Origin: an uncultured Gemmiger sp. | GTDB lineage: Bacteria; Bacillota; Clostridia; Oscillospirales; Ruminococcaceae | Assembly: GCF_934561205.1 (NCBI RefSeq) | Contig: NZ_CAKTFU010000002.1 | Location: 136,729 to 200,728 of the forward strand | Direction: 5' to 3' | DNA length: 64,000 nucleotides | Shown: in pieces, positions 48,911 to 57,331 of the stretch | Layout of the letters: every line of letters starts with the position of its first letter | Position numbering within the stretch: the stretch's first letter is position 1 | Notes under the pieces: generated by a model | Database searches by the model: none | What the model was told of the DNA's origin: nothing | The model's input: only the letters and a program-made list of their open reading frames with translations | Position numbers and translations under genes: made by a program

Positions 48911-49033
48911 GTGCTGTCAGATATAGAAAAACAGGATATCGACAGGAAAGATACAGAACACCATCATTCTATCGGAGAACACATTTGCGCATTGCGGGTA
49001 AGCAAAGGTTGGACGCAACAAACATTAGGCAAA
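48911..49033 (+). pseudogene. Remnant of an XRE-family regulator
   Basis: From GTG 48911 the frame reads to HHSIGEHICALRVSKGWTQQTL and GKK, an N-terminal Cro/C1 helix-turn-helix, and then continues into sequence that is not HTH-like. The remainder of the domain is missing, so I call it a truncated regulator. The following gap to 49287 holds two short hairpins and no other gene. Confidence 0.5.
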
Positions 49034-49287
49034 AAGCCTTTTTCTACACGCTGTGTCCGGCATTGTTGCCGGTCCGGTTTTTATATACTCGTACTTTGTG
49101 GCAAAGCACTCTTGTTTTATGCCAAATTTGTAGAAACGAGGAATGAACCGTGCTATTTTAATAGCACGATAACGCACAGCTTACAACGGTTTCCTGCTCA
49201 GTATCAGGCATCGGTACGCAGATGCTTGCAGTTGGGGTCACACAGTTTAACCTGTTATCATTCTATTATACATGGAGGAAAAAGACG

Positions 49288-50037
49288 ATGAAAATGACAA
49301 TACCCGCCTTGCTTTTGTCCGCGATACTTCTTACTGCCTGCAGCGAGAAAAAGACCTTGTCGAACAACTATACCGACACCCTCGTCAAGCCTTCTTCGCA
49401 GTCCGATTCCGCCGCCGCGGAATCCCATGATACACCTCAATCGGCAGAATCAAAGGACTCCTTTGAAGCGTTCGGTCAGCAGGAAACCGACTACACGATA
49501 CCCTCGGAACAAATCGTTTCGGTCGGTGACACGATAAAAAATGTGAGTCTGATGAATTTTTCTTCCGGAACAGCCGATTTTGCTTCCCAGGCGACTGTGA
49601 CCGTGGATTCCGTGCAGCGGATATCAGCTCAGGACCCGCTTGCTGCGGAAATTGTTGCCGATCCCTACACAAAAACCGAGGGCTTTGACTGGGTTCTTTT
49701 GACGATGACGATTGAAAACATCGGCACAGCGGATGCAGACTTTTGCTGCGATGGTACGCTTTGGAGTGTACCGCAGGACACCATGGTGGCGCAAATGAGT
49801 GCAGATCATTTCTGGACAGACAGCGCGTATCTGGCAGATAATGACTCTCCGGTTCCCACAAACGGTACCATTTCGATCCCTGCCGGAGATGTGGTCACCT
49901 TCACGTCTGCCTGTCAGGTTTCTTCCGATGCCCCGCGCGACGGCGAAAAACTCTACTGGGAACTGAACCCTCATTCAGACAGCTTTTTTTACAAGGCCGG
50001 TCGTCATGAGGTTTACTTTGTGGAGATCGAATCATGA
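49288..50037 (+). CDS. Lipoprotein, first gene of the ABC cassette
   Basis: A 249-residue lipoprotein: signal MKMTIPALLLSAILLTAC with lipobox Cys near residue 18, an acidic Ser-rich linker to about 60, then a beta-rich domain from about 95 to the end (FDWVLLTMTIENIGTADADF, WELNPHSDSF). It resembles DUF4352-type extracellular proteins seen with ABC exporters. ATG 49288 has GGAGG eight to ten bases upstream. Stop and next ATG overlap (ATGA), starting a coupled run to 53.1 kb. Function unknown; it may bind a peptide. Confidence 0.78.
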   Translation: MKMTIPALLLSAILLTACSEKKTLSNNYTDTLVKPSSQSDSAAAESHDTPQSAESKDSFEAFGQQETDYTIPSEQIVSVGDTIKNVSLMNFSSGTADFASQATVTVDSVQRISAQDPLAAEIVADPYTKTEGFDWVLLTMTIENIGTADADFCCDGTLWSVPQDTMVAQMSADHFWTDSAYLADNDSPVPTNGTISIPAGDVVTFTSACQVSSDAPRDGEKLYWELNPHSDSFFYKAGRHEVYFVEIES

Positions 50038-50837
50038 AGAAGATACGGATACAACCATTTCTCTACCGCGCCTTTCACAGCAGCGGGTTCCGGCTGTCCT
50101 TTGTTCTGGGGCTGTTCCTTGCCGTTTTTCAAATCGTGCAGATGATAACGCCCATAGACAGCGGCTATATATATCCCGCATCCTTATATGCAATGTGGGT
50201 CGGCGGCGAGTGGGCCTCTTACGCAAGCTCTCTGCTTTTTCTGCTTCTTCCGCTGATAGCCACGCTGCCGTTTTCTGACTGTGTGGCACGGGATAAAAAA
50301 ACAGGCTACATCTACCATCTTCTGCTGCATCAAGAGCGAAACACTGTGTTTTTGGAGTGCGCCCTGACGGCATTTATCTCCGGCTTTTCTGCCGCAATCT
50401 TGCCGTTTCTGGAGAATTTTCTCCTCTGTGCAACGCTGTATCCGGCCTTGCCGCCTCAGGCATCGACATACACCTTTTCGCCCTCGTTGCACGGATTTCT
50501 TGTAAATGTGTTTTACACGCGCCCCTTGCTGTATTGCCTTGTATATATTCTGCTGATCGGCGTTTTCTTTGGCGCCCTTGCCGTATTGGGTATGTCCCTC
50601 GGCTTTCTTATAAAATCCCCGATTTTTGTACATTTACTGGTATTTGCGCTGTACTTCTGGGTCTATTACATCACGATGCAGCTGGGGTGGTATTCCCTGA
50701 ACCCGTATGTATTTCTCAACCCAACGCAGACCGTAGTTTTCCCGATGAGGGTGTATCTCGTCTATGTCATAGGAATGTTTGTCACGGCAGCCTTGATTAT
50801 TTTTGCAGGAGGGCGTCGCTATGAGGCTGTATCATAA
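50034..50837 (+). CDS. ABC-2-like membrane subunit
   Basis: A 267-residue membrane protein with about six or seven hydrophobic helices. The N-terminal region is basic (MKKIRIQPFLYRAFHSSG), followed by SFVLGLFLAVFQIV and SLLFLLLPLIATLPFS. Such subunits couple to the ATPase downstream in antimicrobial-peptide or lantibiotic-immunity transporters. Coupled by overlaps to the lipoprotein upstream (4 bases) and the next membrane gene downstream (17 bases). Specific substrate not known. Confidence 0.78.
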   Translation: MKKIRIQPFLYRAFHSSGFRLSFVLGLFLAVFQIVQMITPIDSGYIYPASLYAMWVGGEWASYASSLLFLLLPLIATLPFSDCVARDKKTGYIYHLLLHQERNTVFLECALTAFISGFSAAILPFLENFLLCATLYPALPPQASTYTFSPSLHGFLVNVFYTRPLLYCLVYILLIGVFFGALAVLGMSLGFLIKSPIFVHLLVFALYFWVYYITMQLGWYSLNPYVFLNPTQTVVFPMRVYLVYVIGMFVTAALIIFAGGRRYEAVS

Positions 50838-51672
50838 AGCTGTAAAAATGCTCTCGCACGACCTATCTGCCGGACTTCGGCAGCAGAGTTTCTTTTTCCT
50901 TGTGACGGTTCTGTTTGTCTTAACTGCGTGCATTGCATGGGACGGCAAATTTTTACGTTGGTGCGATTTTACCGGGTGCGCTGCGCAGAAACCGGGGGTA
51001 TGTGACTATCTTGTTTTTCTTCTGGAGGGTATGGAACCGCATGATTTCAATCGTTCCAACGGATTTCGCTTTCCCGCCATATGGATGATGTTTTTCGTTC
51101 TGTTTCTGATTTCCGTTGCGCGATACGCAAAAAGCGATATGTATGGCATAGGTCAGCAGCTGCTGCTAAAAAGCGGAAGCAGAGACCTTTGGTGGTTTTC
51201 CAAAATGGTTTGGGCTTTTGTCTCTGCCGCCTTGTATTATTCGGTAATTGTTGTCACCGCTATGCTGTACCTGACGACAAGGCACGGCTTTCGGTGGTCC
51301 TGCACGGATTTTACAGCCTCTCTCGTACCGGGCGTTGCAGAACTTTCCCTTGCCGAACAGCTGCTTTGGCTTTTGGCAATTCCCGTTTTTACGCTGTGTG
51401 TCATCGGCAGCTTGGAGGTACTTATCGAGGTACTCGTTTCTCCTGTTGTCGGCGTAGCGGCGATCCTTGCACTGCTGCTTGCGGCGCTGTATTTTAATCT
51501 GCGGATCGTTCCGGGCGGCACCTGTATTTTGCTGCATTCCGAGCTGGCAGGGTCGGGCGGGTTTGCACTGACGCAAGCTCTGATTTTTCCTGTTCTTTTG
51601 CAGCTTATTTGCTCGACACTCGGTCATCTGATATTTCGCAGATTCGACCTTTTGGGAAATCATGAGGTGTGA
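50821..51672 (+). CDS. Second ABC-2-like membrane subunit
   Basis: A 283-residue membrane protein with about six or seven helices, including FFFLVTVLFVLTACIAW near 22, IWMMFFVLFLISVA near 83 and GVAAILALLLAALYF near 210. ATG 50821 has GCAGGAGGGC upstream and overlaps the previous gene. It is related in layout to the previous subunit, so the transporter is probably a heterodimer with the ATPase encoded next. Its stop lies just before the ATPase start. Confidence 0.77.
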   Translation: MRLYHKAVKMLSHDLSAGLRQQSFFFLVTVLFVLTACIAWDGKFLRWCDFTGCAAQKPGVCDYLVFLLEGMEPHDFNRSNGFRFPAIWMMFFVLFLISVARYAKSDMYGIGQQLLLKSGSRDLWWFSKMVWAFVSAALYYSVIVVTAMLYLTTRHGFRWSCTDFTASLVPGVAELSLAEQLLWLLAIPVFTLCVIGSLEVLIEVLVSPVVGVAAILALLLAALYFNLRIVPGGTCILLHSELAGSGGFALTQALIFPVLLQLICSTLGHLIFRRFDLLGNHEV

Positions 51673-51674
51673 TT

Positions 51675-52352
51675 ATGTATGTTACCTTTCATTCCGTCAC
51701 AAAAACCATTCGCCAAAACACCGTTGTCGACGGGGTGTCCCTTAAAATGGAAAGCGGCCGTGTATACGGTTTTCAAGGGAAAAACGGCAGCGGAAAAACT
51801 ATGCTGATGAAACTGCTGTGCGGTCTGATCCGCCCAAGCTCCGGAACGATTGAAATCGGCAGCCAGACGCTGGGCAAAGATATTTCCTTTCCGCCGAGTA
51901 TCGGGGCGCTTATTGAAAACCCGGCGTTTCTTCCGGGAGAAAGCGCCTATCAGAACCTGAAAATCATAAACGATCTGACCGACACACCCGTGACGCCCGA
52001 AACCATCCGCGAAACGATCGAACAGGTGGGGTTATCCCATGCCGGCTCCAAACCTTACCGGCAGTTTTCGTTGGGAATGAAGCAGCGGTTGGGGATCGCT
52101 GCCGCCATTTTCGGCACACCAAAAATCGTTGTCCTCGACGAGCCGACAAATGCGTTGGATCAGGATGGCGTTGCACTGATGCGGGAAATCTGTGCTTTTT
52201 TGAAAAACGCGGGCTGTCTGGTAGTTCTTTCCTGCCATGATGCCGAGGAACTGGATTTGCTGTGTGACTCTGTTTTTGTGATCCGCAGCGGAAAATTGAC
52301 CGCCATCAAGGAAAAAACGCCGGAGGGAGAATGGAGCTATGTGGAAACGTAG
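51675..52352 (+). CDS. ABC transporter ATP-binding protein
   Basis: A 225-residue ATPase. Walker A FQGKNGSGKTMLM near 35, signature FSLGMKQRLGIAAAI near 130 (LSxGMKQR form of exporters of the drug/lantibiotic type), Walker B IVVLDEPTNALD near 153, and switch His in VLSCHDAEELD. ATG 51675 follows GAGGTGTG. It energises the two membrane subunits upstream. The overlap with the next gene (14 bases) extends the coupled run. Confidence 0.9.
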   Translation: MYVTFHSVTKTIRQNTVVDGVSLKMESGRVYGFQGKNGSGKTMLMKLLCGLIRPSSGTIEIGSQTLGKDISFPPSIGALIENPAFLPGESAYQNLKIINDLTDTPVTPETIRETIEQVGLSHAGSKPYRQFSLGMKQRLGIAAAIFGTPKIVVLDEPTNALDQDGVALMREICAFLKNAGCLVVLSCHDAEELDLLCDSVFVIRSGKLTAIKEKTPEGEWSYVET

Positions 52353-52905
52353 AATAGGTCGTGCCTTGGCGCTGTGTGTGCTGTGTCTTGTTTGTGTGCG
52401 CATTTTTGCGGTAAACAGACAGTGGCCAGCCCCCAAAACGGTAACCGTCACTTCGGGGGAAGATTTCTGCGTGAATGGGCTTTCTTTTTGCGTAAAGCAA
52501 TCTTCCATAGATTGTCCGCAGGATGTATTTGATTCTTTCCATGTCACCGACGAGCAGCAAAAGCAGTTTTTTATGGCCATGATGCTGGCGCAGGGGTGGG
52601 AGGTCAAGATATTGCAGGTCACTGTTGCCGTCACAAACACGACGGAACAGGAAATCACGTTCGAGGCAGGAAGCTTCATGGCAGAATGTGGTCCGTGGAG
52701 CAACGGTGTAGACCATGACCTTTTTATACTGGCCAATCCAACCATAGGTACAATTCAGGTGGCACCCTCGCAAACCGTAGAGGTCCGGTTGTTTTACGAC
52801 CTGTATGACCGGCATTTCGTCGAAGCGGACTGGCAGAATCTCGACCAACTGCCTTTTGTACTGCTGCTCTCCTTGTATCCGGAAAAGGTGATGCTATGCG
52901 TCTGA
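52339..52905 (+). CDS. Signal-anchored extracellular protein of the ABC cassette
   Basis: A 188-residue protein with an N-terminal membrane anchor (ALALCVLCLVCVRIFAV near residues 8-24) and an outside domain with beta strands: TVTSGEDFCVNGLSFCVKQSS, QVTVAVTNTTEQEITFEAGSF. It is similar in style to the first lipoprotein of the cassette, so the two may act together outside the membrane. It overlaps the ATPase gene by 14 bases and the small membrane gene by 10. Family not recognised. Confidence 0.72.
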   Translation: MWKRRIGRALALCVLCLVCVRIFAVNRQWPAPKTVTVTSGEDFCVNGLSFCVKQSSIDCPQDVFDSFHVTDEQQKQFFMAMMLAQGWEVKILQVTVAVTNTTEQEITFEAGSFMAECGPWSNGVDHDLFILANPTIGTIQVAPSQTVEVRLFYDLYDRHFVEADWQNLDQLPFVLLLSLYPEKVMLCV

Positions 52906-53135
52906 CCGAAAAAGGCGTATCGCGGACAGCAACTGCCTTTCTCTGTACTTTGCTCATGCTGACGGTTGGAGGCACTGCCTATATAACGTTGGAACATTTG
53001 GAGTGGATTCGTGTTCCGTCGGCCTCGATGGTGCCGATTTTTCTTGCCTGCGCAGCCTTTTTGCTGGCGTGGGGAATCGGGCAAGCGCTGATTGACGATT
53101 ATGATATGTTGGGTATTCCGGATGAAATATTATAA
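52896..53135 (+). CDS. Small membrane protein (79 aa)
   Basis: Two hydrophobic helices (TAFLCTLLMLTVGGTAYI near 10 and VPIFLACAAFLLAWGIG near 45) with a short polar end (DDYDMLGIPDEIL). Start ATG 52896 is inside the end of the previous gene and its stop overlaps the next frame, so it is translated with the cassette. Unknown function. Confidence 0.65.
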   Translation: MRLTEKGVSRTATAFLCTLLMLTVGGTAYITLEHLEWIRVPSASMVPIFLACAAFLLAWGIGQALIDDYDMLGIPDEIL

Positions 53136-53439
53136 AAATCTGTCCATCAATGAAAGAGATTCCTCTGTTCAAAGGCAGGGCTGCCGCATCCATCTGACAA
53201 CCACAGAATATCAGCTGTTCATTACGCTGCTTGACCATTCCGGGCATATCTGCTCGTGAAACTTTCTGCTGGCATCTGCTTGGCATATCACAGCACCGAT
53301 CCAGACCCGGACGGTCGATGTACATATCGCGAAATTACGGAAGAAGCTGGACTTGGGGCAAAATGAATTGAAAACCGTAACAAGGCAGGGGTATGCACTT
53401 TCTACGCAAGAAAGCTGTAGAGTAAATCGTTCAGTCTGA
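53122..53439 (+). pseudogene. Remnant of an OmpR-type response regulator, DNA-binding domain with a stop
   Basis: From ATG 53122, overlapping the previous gene's stop, the frame reads KYYKNLSINE, then CRIHLTTTEYQLFITLLDHSG and TRTVDVHIAKLRKKLDL, VTRQGYAL, a clear OmpR winged helix. A TGA at 53257-53259 sits where this family usually has Arg (HICS-stop-NFLLAS). The receiver domain is missing. It indicates that a two-component regulator once ended this cassette. Confidence 0.78.
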
Positions 53440-53445
53440 GATTTT

Positions 53446-55134
53446 TTATAATGTGAAGTAGCGCAATACATCCGCACGATTGCCCTCAACGCTCACTTCC
53501 AGATGCAGGTGGTTGCCCGTCACCCGTCCTGTATGACCGACATAACCGATGACCTGCCCGGTCTGTACCTGCTGACCGGTGGTAACGCAGATGGACGAGC
53601 AGTGGGCGTACAGCGTTTCCAGTCCGCCGCCGTGGTCGATTTGGATGTAATAGCCGTAGCTGCCGCCCCAGCTGTCAAGACCGTTGGCAACGGTGACCGT
53701 TCCGTCTGCGGCGGCAAGGATCGGTGTTCCCTCGGCACAGGCAATGTCGGTGCCAGTGTGGGAGCTGACCTCTCCGGTGATGGGATCCACGCGGTGACCA
53801 AACTGTGAGGTAATCGTACCCGCGACAGGCAGCGGCCATTGCAGGGTGCCTGTCGGGATGCGAGTGCCGTCCGGGGACATAACCTCTCCCCCGCCCTGTT
53901 CAAAACCGCCGAGCAGTTCCGCCCATAGTTCCTCATACTGTGGGTCTTGCAATAGTTGCAGGTAGGTATTCTGGCGGGTGGTAAAGTGGTAGTCCGATGT
54001 CATCTCGTCGGGCGTTTTGTGGGTCAGTTCGATTACGAGGACGGTTTCGGTAATTTCTGTTGTGGTTTCTTTTCCGTTCTTGTCCGTCGTTTCTATAACA
54101 GCGGTTTCCGCACGGGTAGAGTAGTCCACTGTGTTCATCGCCCACATAATTTCCCGCAGCTTGTCCACTTGATTTTCCGTCAGCGCCGCAACGGTTGCGC
54201 CTTGTTCGCTGCCCGCTACATACGAAGAAAAGACCGCCAGGACATCCTGCCAGCGGATGTAGTACACATCATCGTTGGCGGTAATGTCTTGGCGGTCATG
54301 CTGTACGGTGTCGGAAATTTCTTCCAGTCGGTCGCGGTATTCTTCCGTCAGGGTTTCTACGGCTTCGCGCACGGTTACGGACGCTGCGTTGGGCGCATCG
54401 GCGGCAAAGAAGATGCCGTAAGCCGAGCCGGACACAAATGCCACAAGGCTTATGACGATAACAATGCCCAGCGCCGCACCTGCGCCCGCTGCAAGAATCG
54501 CTGTAAGGCTGTGCAAATCGGCAAGAAAATTCCGAATTGCCGAGCGCACCGCCACCGCTGTTCTGCCTGTGCCGCCCGCAGCCTTTTGCGCGGCAAGCCG
54601 TATTTTTTGCGCACGGGTCTGCATCTGCGCTTGGGCCGTCACACTGCGCACAGTTTCATTTGCGGCGGTGCGTAACTGGCGCTGACTTTGGGTCACGCCG
54701 CGAAGATCGCGCGGTGCGGTCTTGGCGGGGACGGCTTTTTCTTTTGCCCGCTGTCGGGGCAAATCTGCCCCACGGCGCGGGCGTTGCGCCGCATCGGGCA
54801 GTGTGCCGTACTCGGCTTGTTTCGGGCTGACACCGCGCTCACCGGCGGCGTGGGTGCGGGCGGCAGCCTCTTTTTGGTGGTGCTGTCGGGCTTGGGTTTC
54901 TGCCAATTTCCGCCCCTGATGCCGCACAAAAGCTGCCGACTGTTCCGCAGCCGAACCTGCAAGGTCTGTCGTTTCCTGCTGTCGGGGTTCGGTATCATTT
55001 TCCCGCGCGGCGGTGCGGGCTTGTTCCTTCGTTTTTAACCACGCCGCTTTTAGGGCGGCTTTCGGTATCGTTCCCGCCACACTTTTTGGGATGCGGTCGC
55101 GCGGTTTTTGCTTATTCTCTTTTGGCGTTCTCAT
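53446..55134 (-). CDS. M23 peptidase of the conjugation system
   Basis: A 562-residue protein. Residues 1-205 are basic, Gln/Ala-rich and low in structure. A membrane helix lies near 215-240 (ILAAGAGAALGIVIVISLVAFVSG), and the outside part contains a C-terminal M23 zinc endopeptidase: ITSQFGHRVDPITGEVSSHTGTD near 438 (His and Asp ligands) and GNHLHLEVSVEG near 545. It opens the peptidoglycan for the mating channel. ATG 55134 follows GAGGTGAG. Neighbour of sortase B in the transfer block. Confidence 0.9.
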   Translation of the reverse strand: MRTPKENKQKPRDRIPKSVAGTIPKAALKAAWLKTKEQARTAARENDTEPRQQETTDLAGSAAEQSAAFVRHQGRKLAETQARQHHQKEAAARTHAAGERGVSPKQAEYGTLPDAAQRPRRGADLPRQRAKEKAVPAKTAPRDLRGVTQSQRQLRTAANETVRSVTAQAQMQTRAQKIRLAAQKAAGGTGRTAVAVRSAIRNFLADLHSLTAILAAGAGAALGIVIVISLVAFVSGSAYGIFFAADAPNAASVTVREAVETLTEEYRDRLEEISDTVQHDRQDITANDDVYYIRWQDVLAVFSSYVAGSEQGATVAALTENQVDKLREIMWAMNTVDYSTRAETAVIETTDKNGKETTTEITETVLVIELTHKTPDEMTSDYHFTTRQNTYLQLLQDPQYEELWAELLGGFEQGGGEVMSPDGTRIPTGTLQWPLPVAGTITSQFGHRVDPITGEVSSHTGTDIACAEGTPILAAADGTVTVANGLDSWGGSYGYYIQIDHGGGLETLYAHCSSICVTTGQQVQTGQVIGYVGHTGRVTGNHLHLEVSVEGNRADVLRYFTL

Positions 55135-55138
55135 ACTC

Positions 55139-55885
55139 TCACCTCGGTTCGGTTATACGCTTTGCCACAACGACCACCCTGCTGTTTTTGCCGGAATCAT
55201 CGCAGGTGGACAGCGTAATCAGCTTGTCCCCATAAGCAGCCGATACGCCGGTTTCGTACAATGCGGCGTTCTTGCAGGCGTCCACATAGGCGGCAAATTC
55301 CTGCGGTGTTTCGGCATCGGCAAATTGATAATAGGCAAACAGGTTCTCCGCTTCTCCCCGAAATACTGCCATCACGGTATATTCTGCCTGTGCCGTCAGG
55401 GTATCAAATCGGATGATCCTGTGCTGCTCCCAAAAGGATTCGCGCTTGTATTGCAGTAAATCAGAGAACATGGTGCCGTCCTTCATGTTGTGTCCGTACA
55501 CAAGGATGTTGTCGGATGGCGTTTGCAGATCGCAGTTTGCCTGCACATACGGGCAGCCGTGCGGGGAGTTGGCTTTTTCAAAGTTGTGCTTTAGGTAAAA
55601 GTCGGGATTCTGCTTTGACTGCATGACCGGGTAGTTGATGTTGGTTCCGTCAATCTGTATCCACCCGGCAAGGTCGCTGTTTTGCGTGTACAGCGACTGA
55701 TACTGCGGCAAAAAATCATTCCCCGGTGACACGGCGTCACCGGGGAAATTCTCTGCCAGCGCGGCAAGCTGCTGATACATTCGCGTTTGCGTACAGGAGT
55801 CGGCGGCATAGCGGGCAATGCCTGCGGTACTTGCAAGAAAAACAGCGGCAAGGGGTAAAAGTAGAATGCGGTAAAATTTCGACAT
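55139..55885 (-). CDS. srtB: Class B sortase
   Basis: A 248-residue transpeptidase with an N-terminal signal anchor (YRILLLPLAAVFLAST near 5-20). Catalytic residues: His in ILVYGHNMKDGTMFSDL near 117, Cys in ITLSTCDDS near 225 and Arg in SRVVVVAKR near 235. YPVMQSKQNPDFYLKHNF is the usual SrtB segment. It anchors a surface protein to the wall, here probably of the conjugation machine. ATG 55885 follows GAAAGGACATACT. It lies 4 bases before the M23 gene. Confidence 0.92.
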   Translation of the reverse strand: MSKFYRILLLPLAAVFLASTAGIARYAADSCTQTRMYQQLAALAENFPGDAVSPGNDFLPQYQSLYTQNSDLAGWIQIDGTNINYPVMQSKQNPDFYLKHNFEKANSPHGCPYVQANCDLQTPSDNILVYGHNMKDGTMFSDLLQYKRESFWEQHRIIRFDTLTAQAEYTVMAVFRGEAENLFAYYQFADAETPQEFAAYVDACKNAALYETGVSAAYGDKLITLSTCDDSGKNSRVVVVAKRITEPR

Positions 55886-55971
55886 AGTATGTCCTTTCTC
55901 GGAATCGGTTTGCAAAGGAAAAACAGACGATGTATAATACAGATATGTTTTAGGATTGCGGGGTGTTCATG

Positions 55972-56178
55972 ATGAATTTGTATCTCAGTGCGGCGGAATA
56001 CGATTACCACACGCTGCTCAAGGTAGCCGAGATGGCAGGGCTTGCGGGAATCATTGGTTTTCATGAGACCGGGGACGGCTATCTGGTGACCTTCCCGCAG
56101 GGGGAAAATGTTCAGGCTCTGATAGATGACTATAGGGGACGGCTGCGGGATTTGGAAAACAATATTTGGCAGCATTAA
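55972..56178 (+). CDS. Small hypothetical protein (68 aa)
   Basis: Reads MNLYLSAAEYDYHTLLKVAE with a mixed alpha/beta predicted core (GLAGIIGFHETGDGYLVTF) and acidic end. It has no family I know. It diverges from sortase B and precedes the AT-rich nuclease-like gene by 39 bases. Its GC content matches the conjugation genes, so it is a native part of the element. Confidence 0.55.
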   Translation: MNLYLSAAEYDYHTLLKVAEMAGLAGIIGFHETGDGYLVTFPQGENVQALIDDYRGRLRDLENNIWQH

Positions 56179-56217
56179 AACAGGTATATAAATCGGGATT
56201 TGTGGAGGTAACAGTTA

Positions 56218-57255
56218 ATGGATTTAAATAAATTATTAGCATTTAATCAACTCGTAATTGATAAGGCTGAAGATGAAAAAAAGAGTTTAGCACAATCTTT
56301 AGATATTGATTATGAAGAATATAAAAAAAGAATTGTCGGTAAAGAAAGAGAAGCCGATTTTATTATTGTTTTAAAATCGCTTGAAGCATTAAAACATTTT
56401 GAGGCCTATGACGAAGGATTATCTCATATTACAGGAGAATATACTCCAGATTTTAAAATAGAAATGCGTGACGGCTATAAGATGTTACTTGAAGTAAAAC
56501 ATACAGATAAGGAAATATTTAAAATATCCCAAGGGAATTTGCAAAAGAGAAAAGATTTTGCAGATAGACAAAATTTGCCATTAAGATTTGCTGTTTCCTT
56601 AAAAGGTCTTTGGGGGCTTTTTACTGTTGAAACTTTACTTGAAAAAAAAGGTAAATTAACGCTTGGTGATTTTAGGGGAGAAAAGGCAAGCTCTTGGTTA
56701 GATACTGAACTTGCAACTTGTTCATATATGTTCGAAAAACAAGTAAAAATAAGAAGTGTGTATTCAACAAATCACGCTAAAGGTATGGGAATTCAATTTG
56801 AACCATATGGTCAATTAATTTCATATGAACTATATTATGGTGATAAACGAATTTTTAGAGCCAAAGGGAAAAAAAGCAGATATATACTGTATAGTATATA
56901 TCTAGAGGCACTTCAAGATAGAGTTGCAAATATCAACCAAGATATAGAACAACAAGGTGAATTTACAATTATCACAGAGTATACTGATAAAAGTGTTCCC
57001 AATATTATACCTGAATATGAATTTATTTTATCACCTATAAAACATCTGTGTAAAGAAGTTAATTCAAAACAGATTAAATATAATTCTCAGCTAGCTATTT
57101 CTGAACATCAATTTGACTATTTATCTGTTCAGATGCTTAGAGTTATTTTATCTGAATTAGTGAGATTAGGTTTAGATATAGTTGTTTTTAGAGACAATTA
57201 TGGATATAGATTTAATGACTATGTTAAAATTTTTTGGAATAAAACTTCTTGTTAG
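56218..57255 (+). CDS. PD-(D/E)XK nuclease-like protein, AT-rich cargo
   Basis: A 345-residue protein. The endonuclease motif is TPDFKIEMRDGYKMLLEVKH: Asp78 and Glu92-Val-Lys94, the PD...ExK of restriction-enzyme folds, in the first third. The C-terminal two thirds are not recognised (ISYELYYGDKRIFRAKGKK, LSVQMLRVILSELVRLGLDI). No partner methyltransferase is seen. RBS GGAGG before ATG 56218. The gene is far richer in A/T than all neighbours, including codon choice, so it was acquired recently. A stand-alone defence or recombination nuclease is a fair inference, not shown. Confidence 0.75.
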   Translation: MDLNKLLAFNQLVIDKAEDEKKSLAQSLDIDYEEYKKRIVGKEREADFIIVLKSLEALKHFEAYDEGLSHITGEYTPDFKIEMRDGYKMLLEVKHTDKEIFKISQGNLQKRKDFADRQNLPLRFAVSLKGLWGLFTVETLLEKKGKLTLGDFRGEKASSWLDTELATCSYMFEKQVKIRSVYSTNHAKGMGIQFEPYGQLISYELYYGDKRIFRAKGKKSRYILYSIYLEALQDRVANINQDIEQQGEFTIITEYTDKSVPNIIPEYEFILSPIKHLCKEVNSKQIKYNSQLAISEHQFDYLSVQMLRVILSELVRLGLDIVVFRDNYGYRFNDYVKIFWNKTSC

Positions 57256-57285
57256 TCGTGATAAGCAAATTCCAGTTTGTCGCAC

Positions 57286-57320
57286 AATAGAGGACCGCTT
57301 CGGCGGTCCTCTATTTTTGT
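57286..57320. terminator. Terminator between the nuclease-like gene and virB4
   Basis: Perfect 13-bp stem AATAGAGGACCGC (57286-57298) and complement (57303-57315) with a stable TTCG loop, then a T run. It serves convergent transcripts. Confidence 0.88.
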
Positions 57321-57331
57321 ATTGCATGGCT

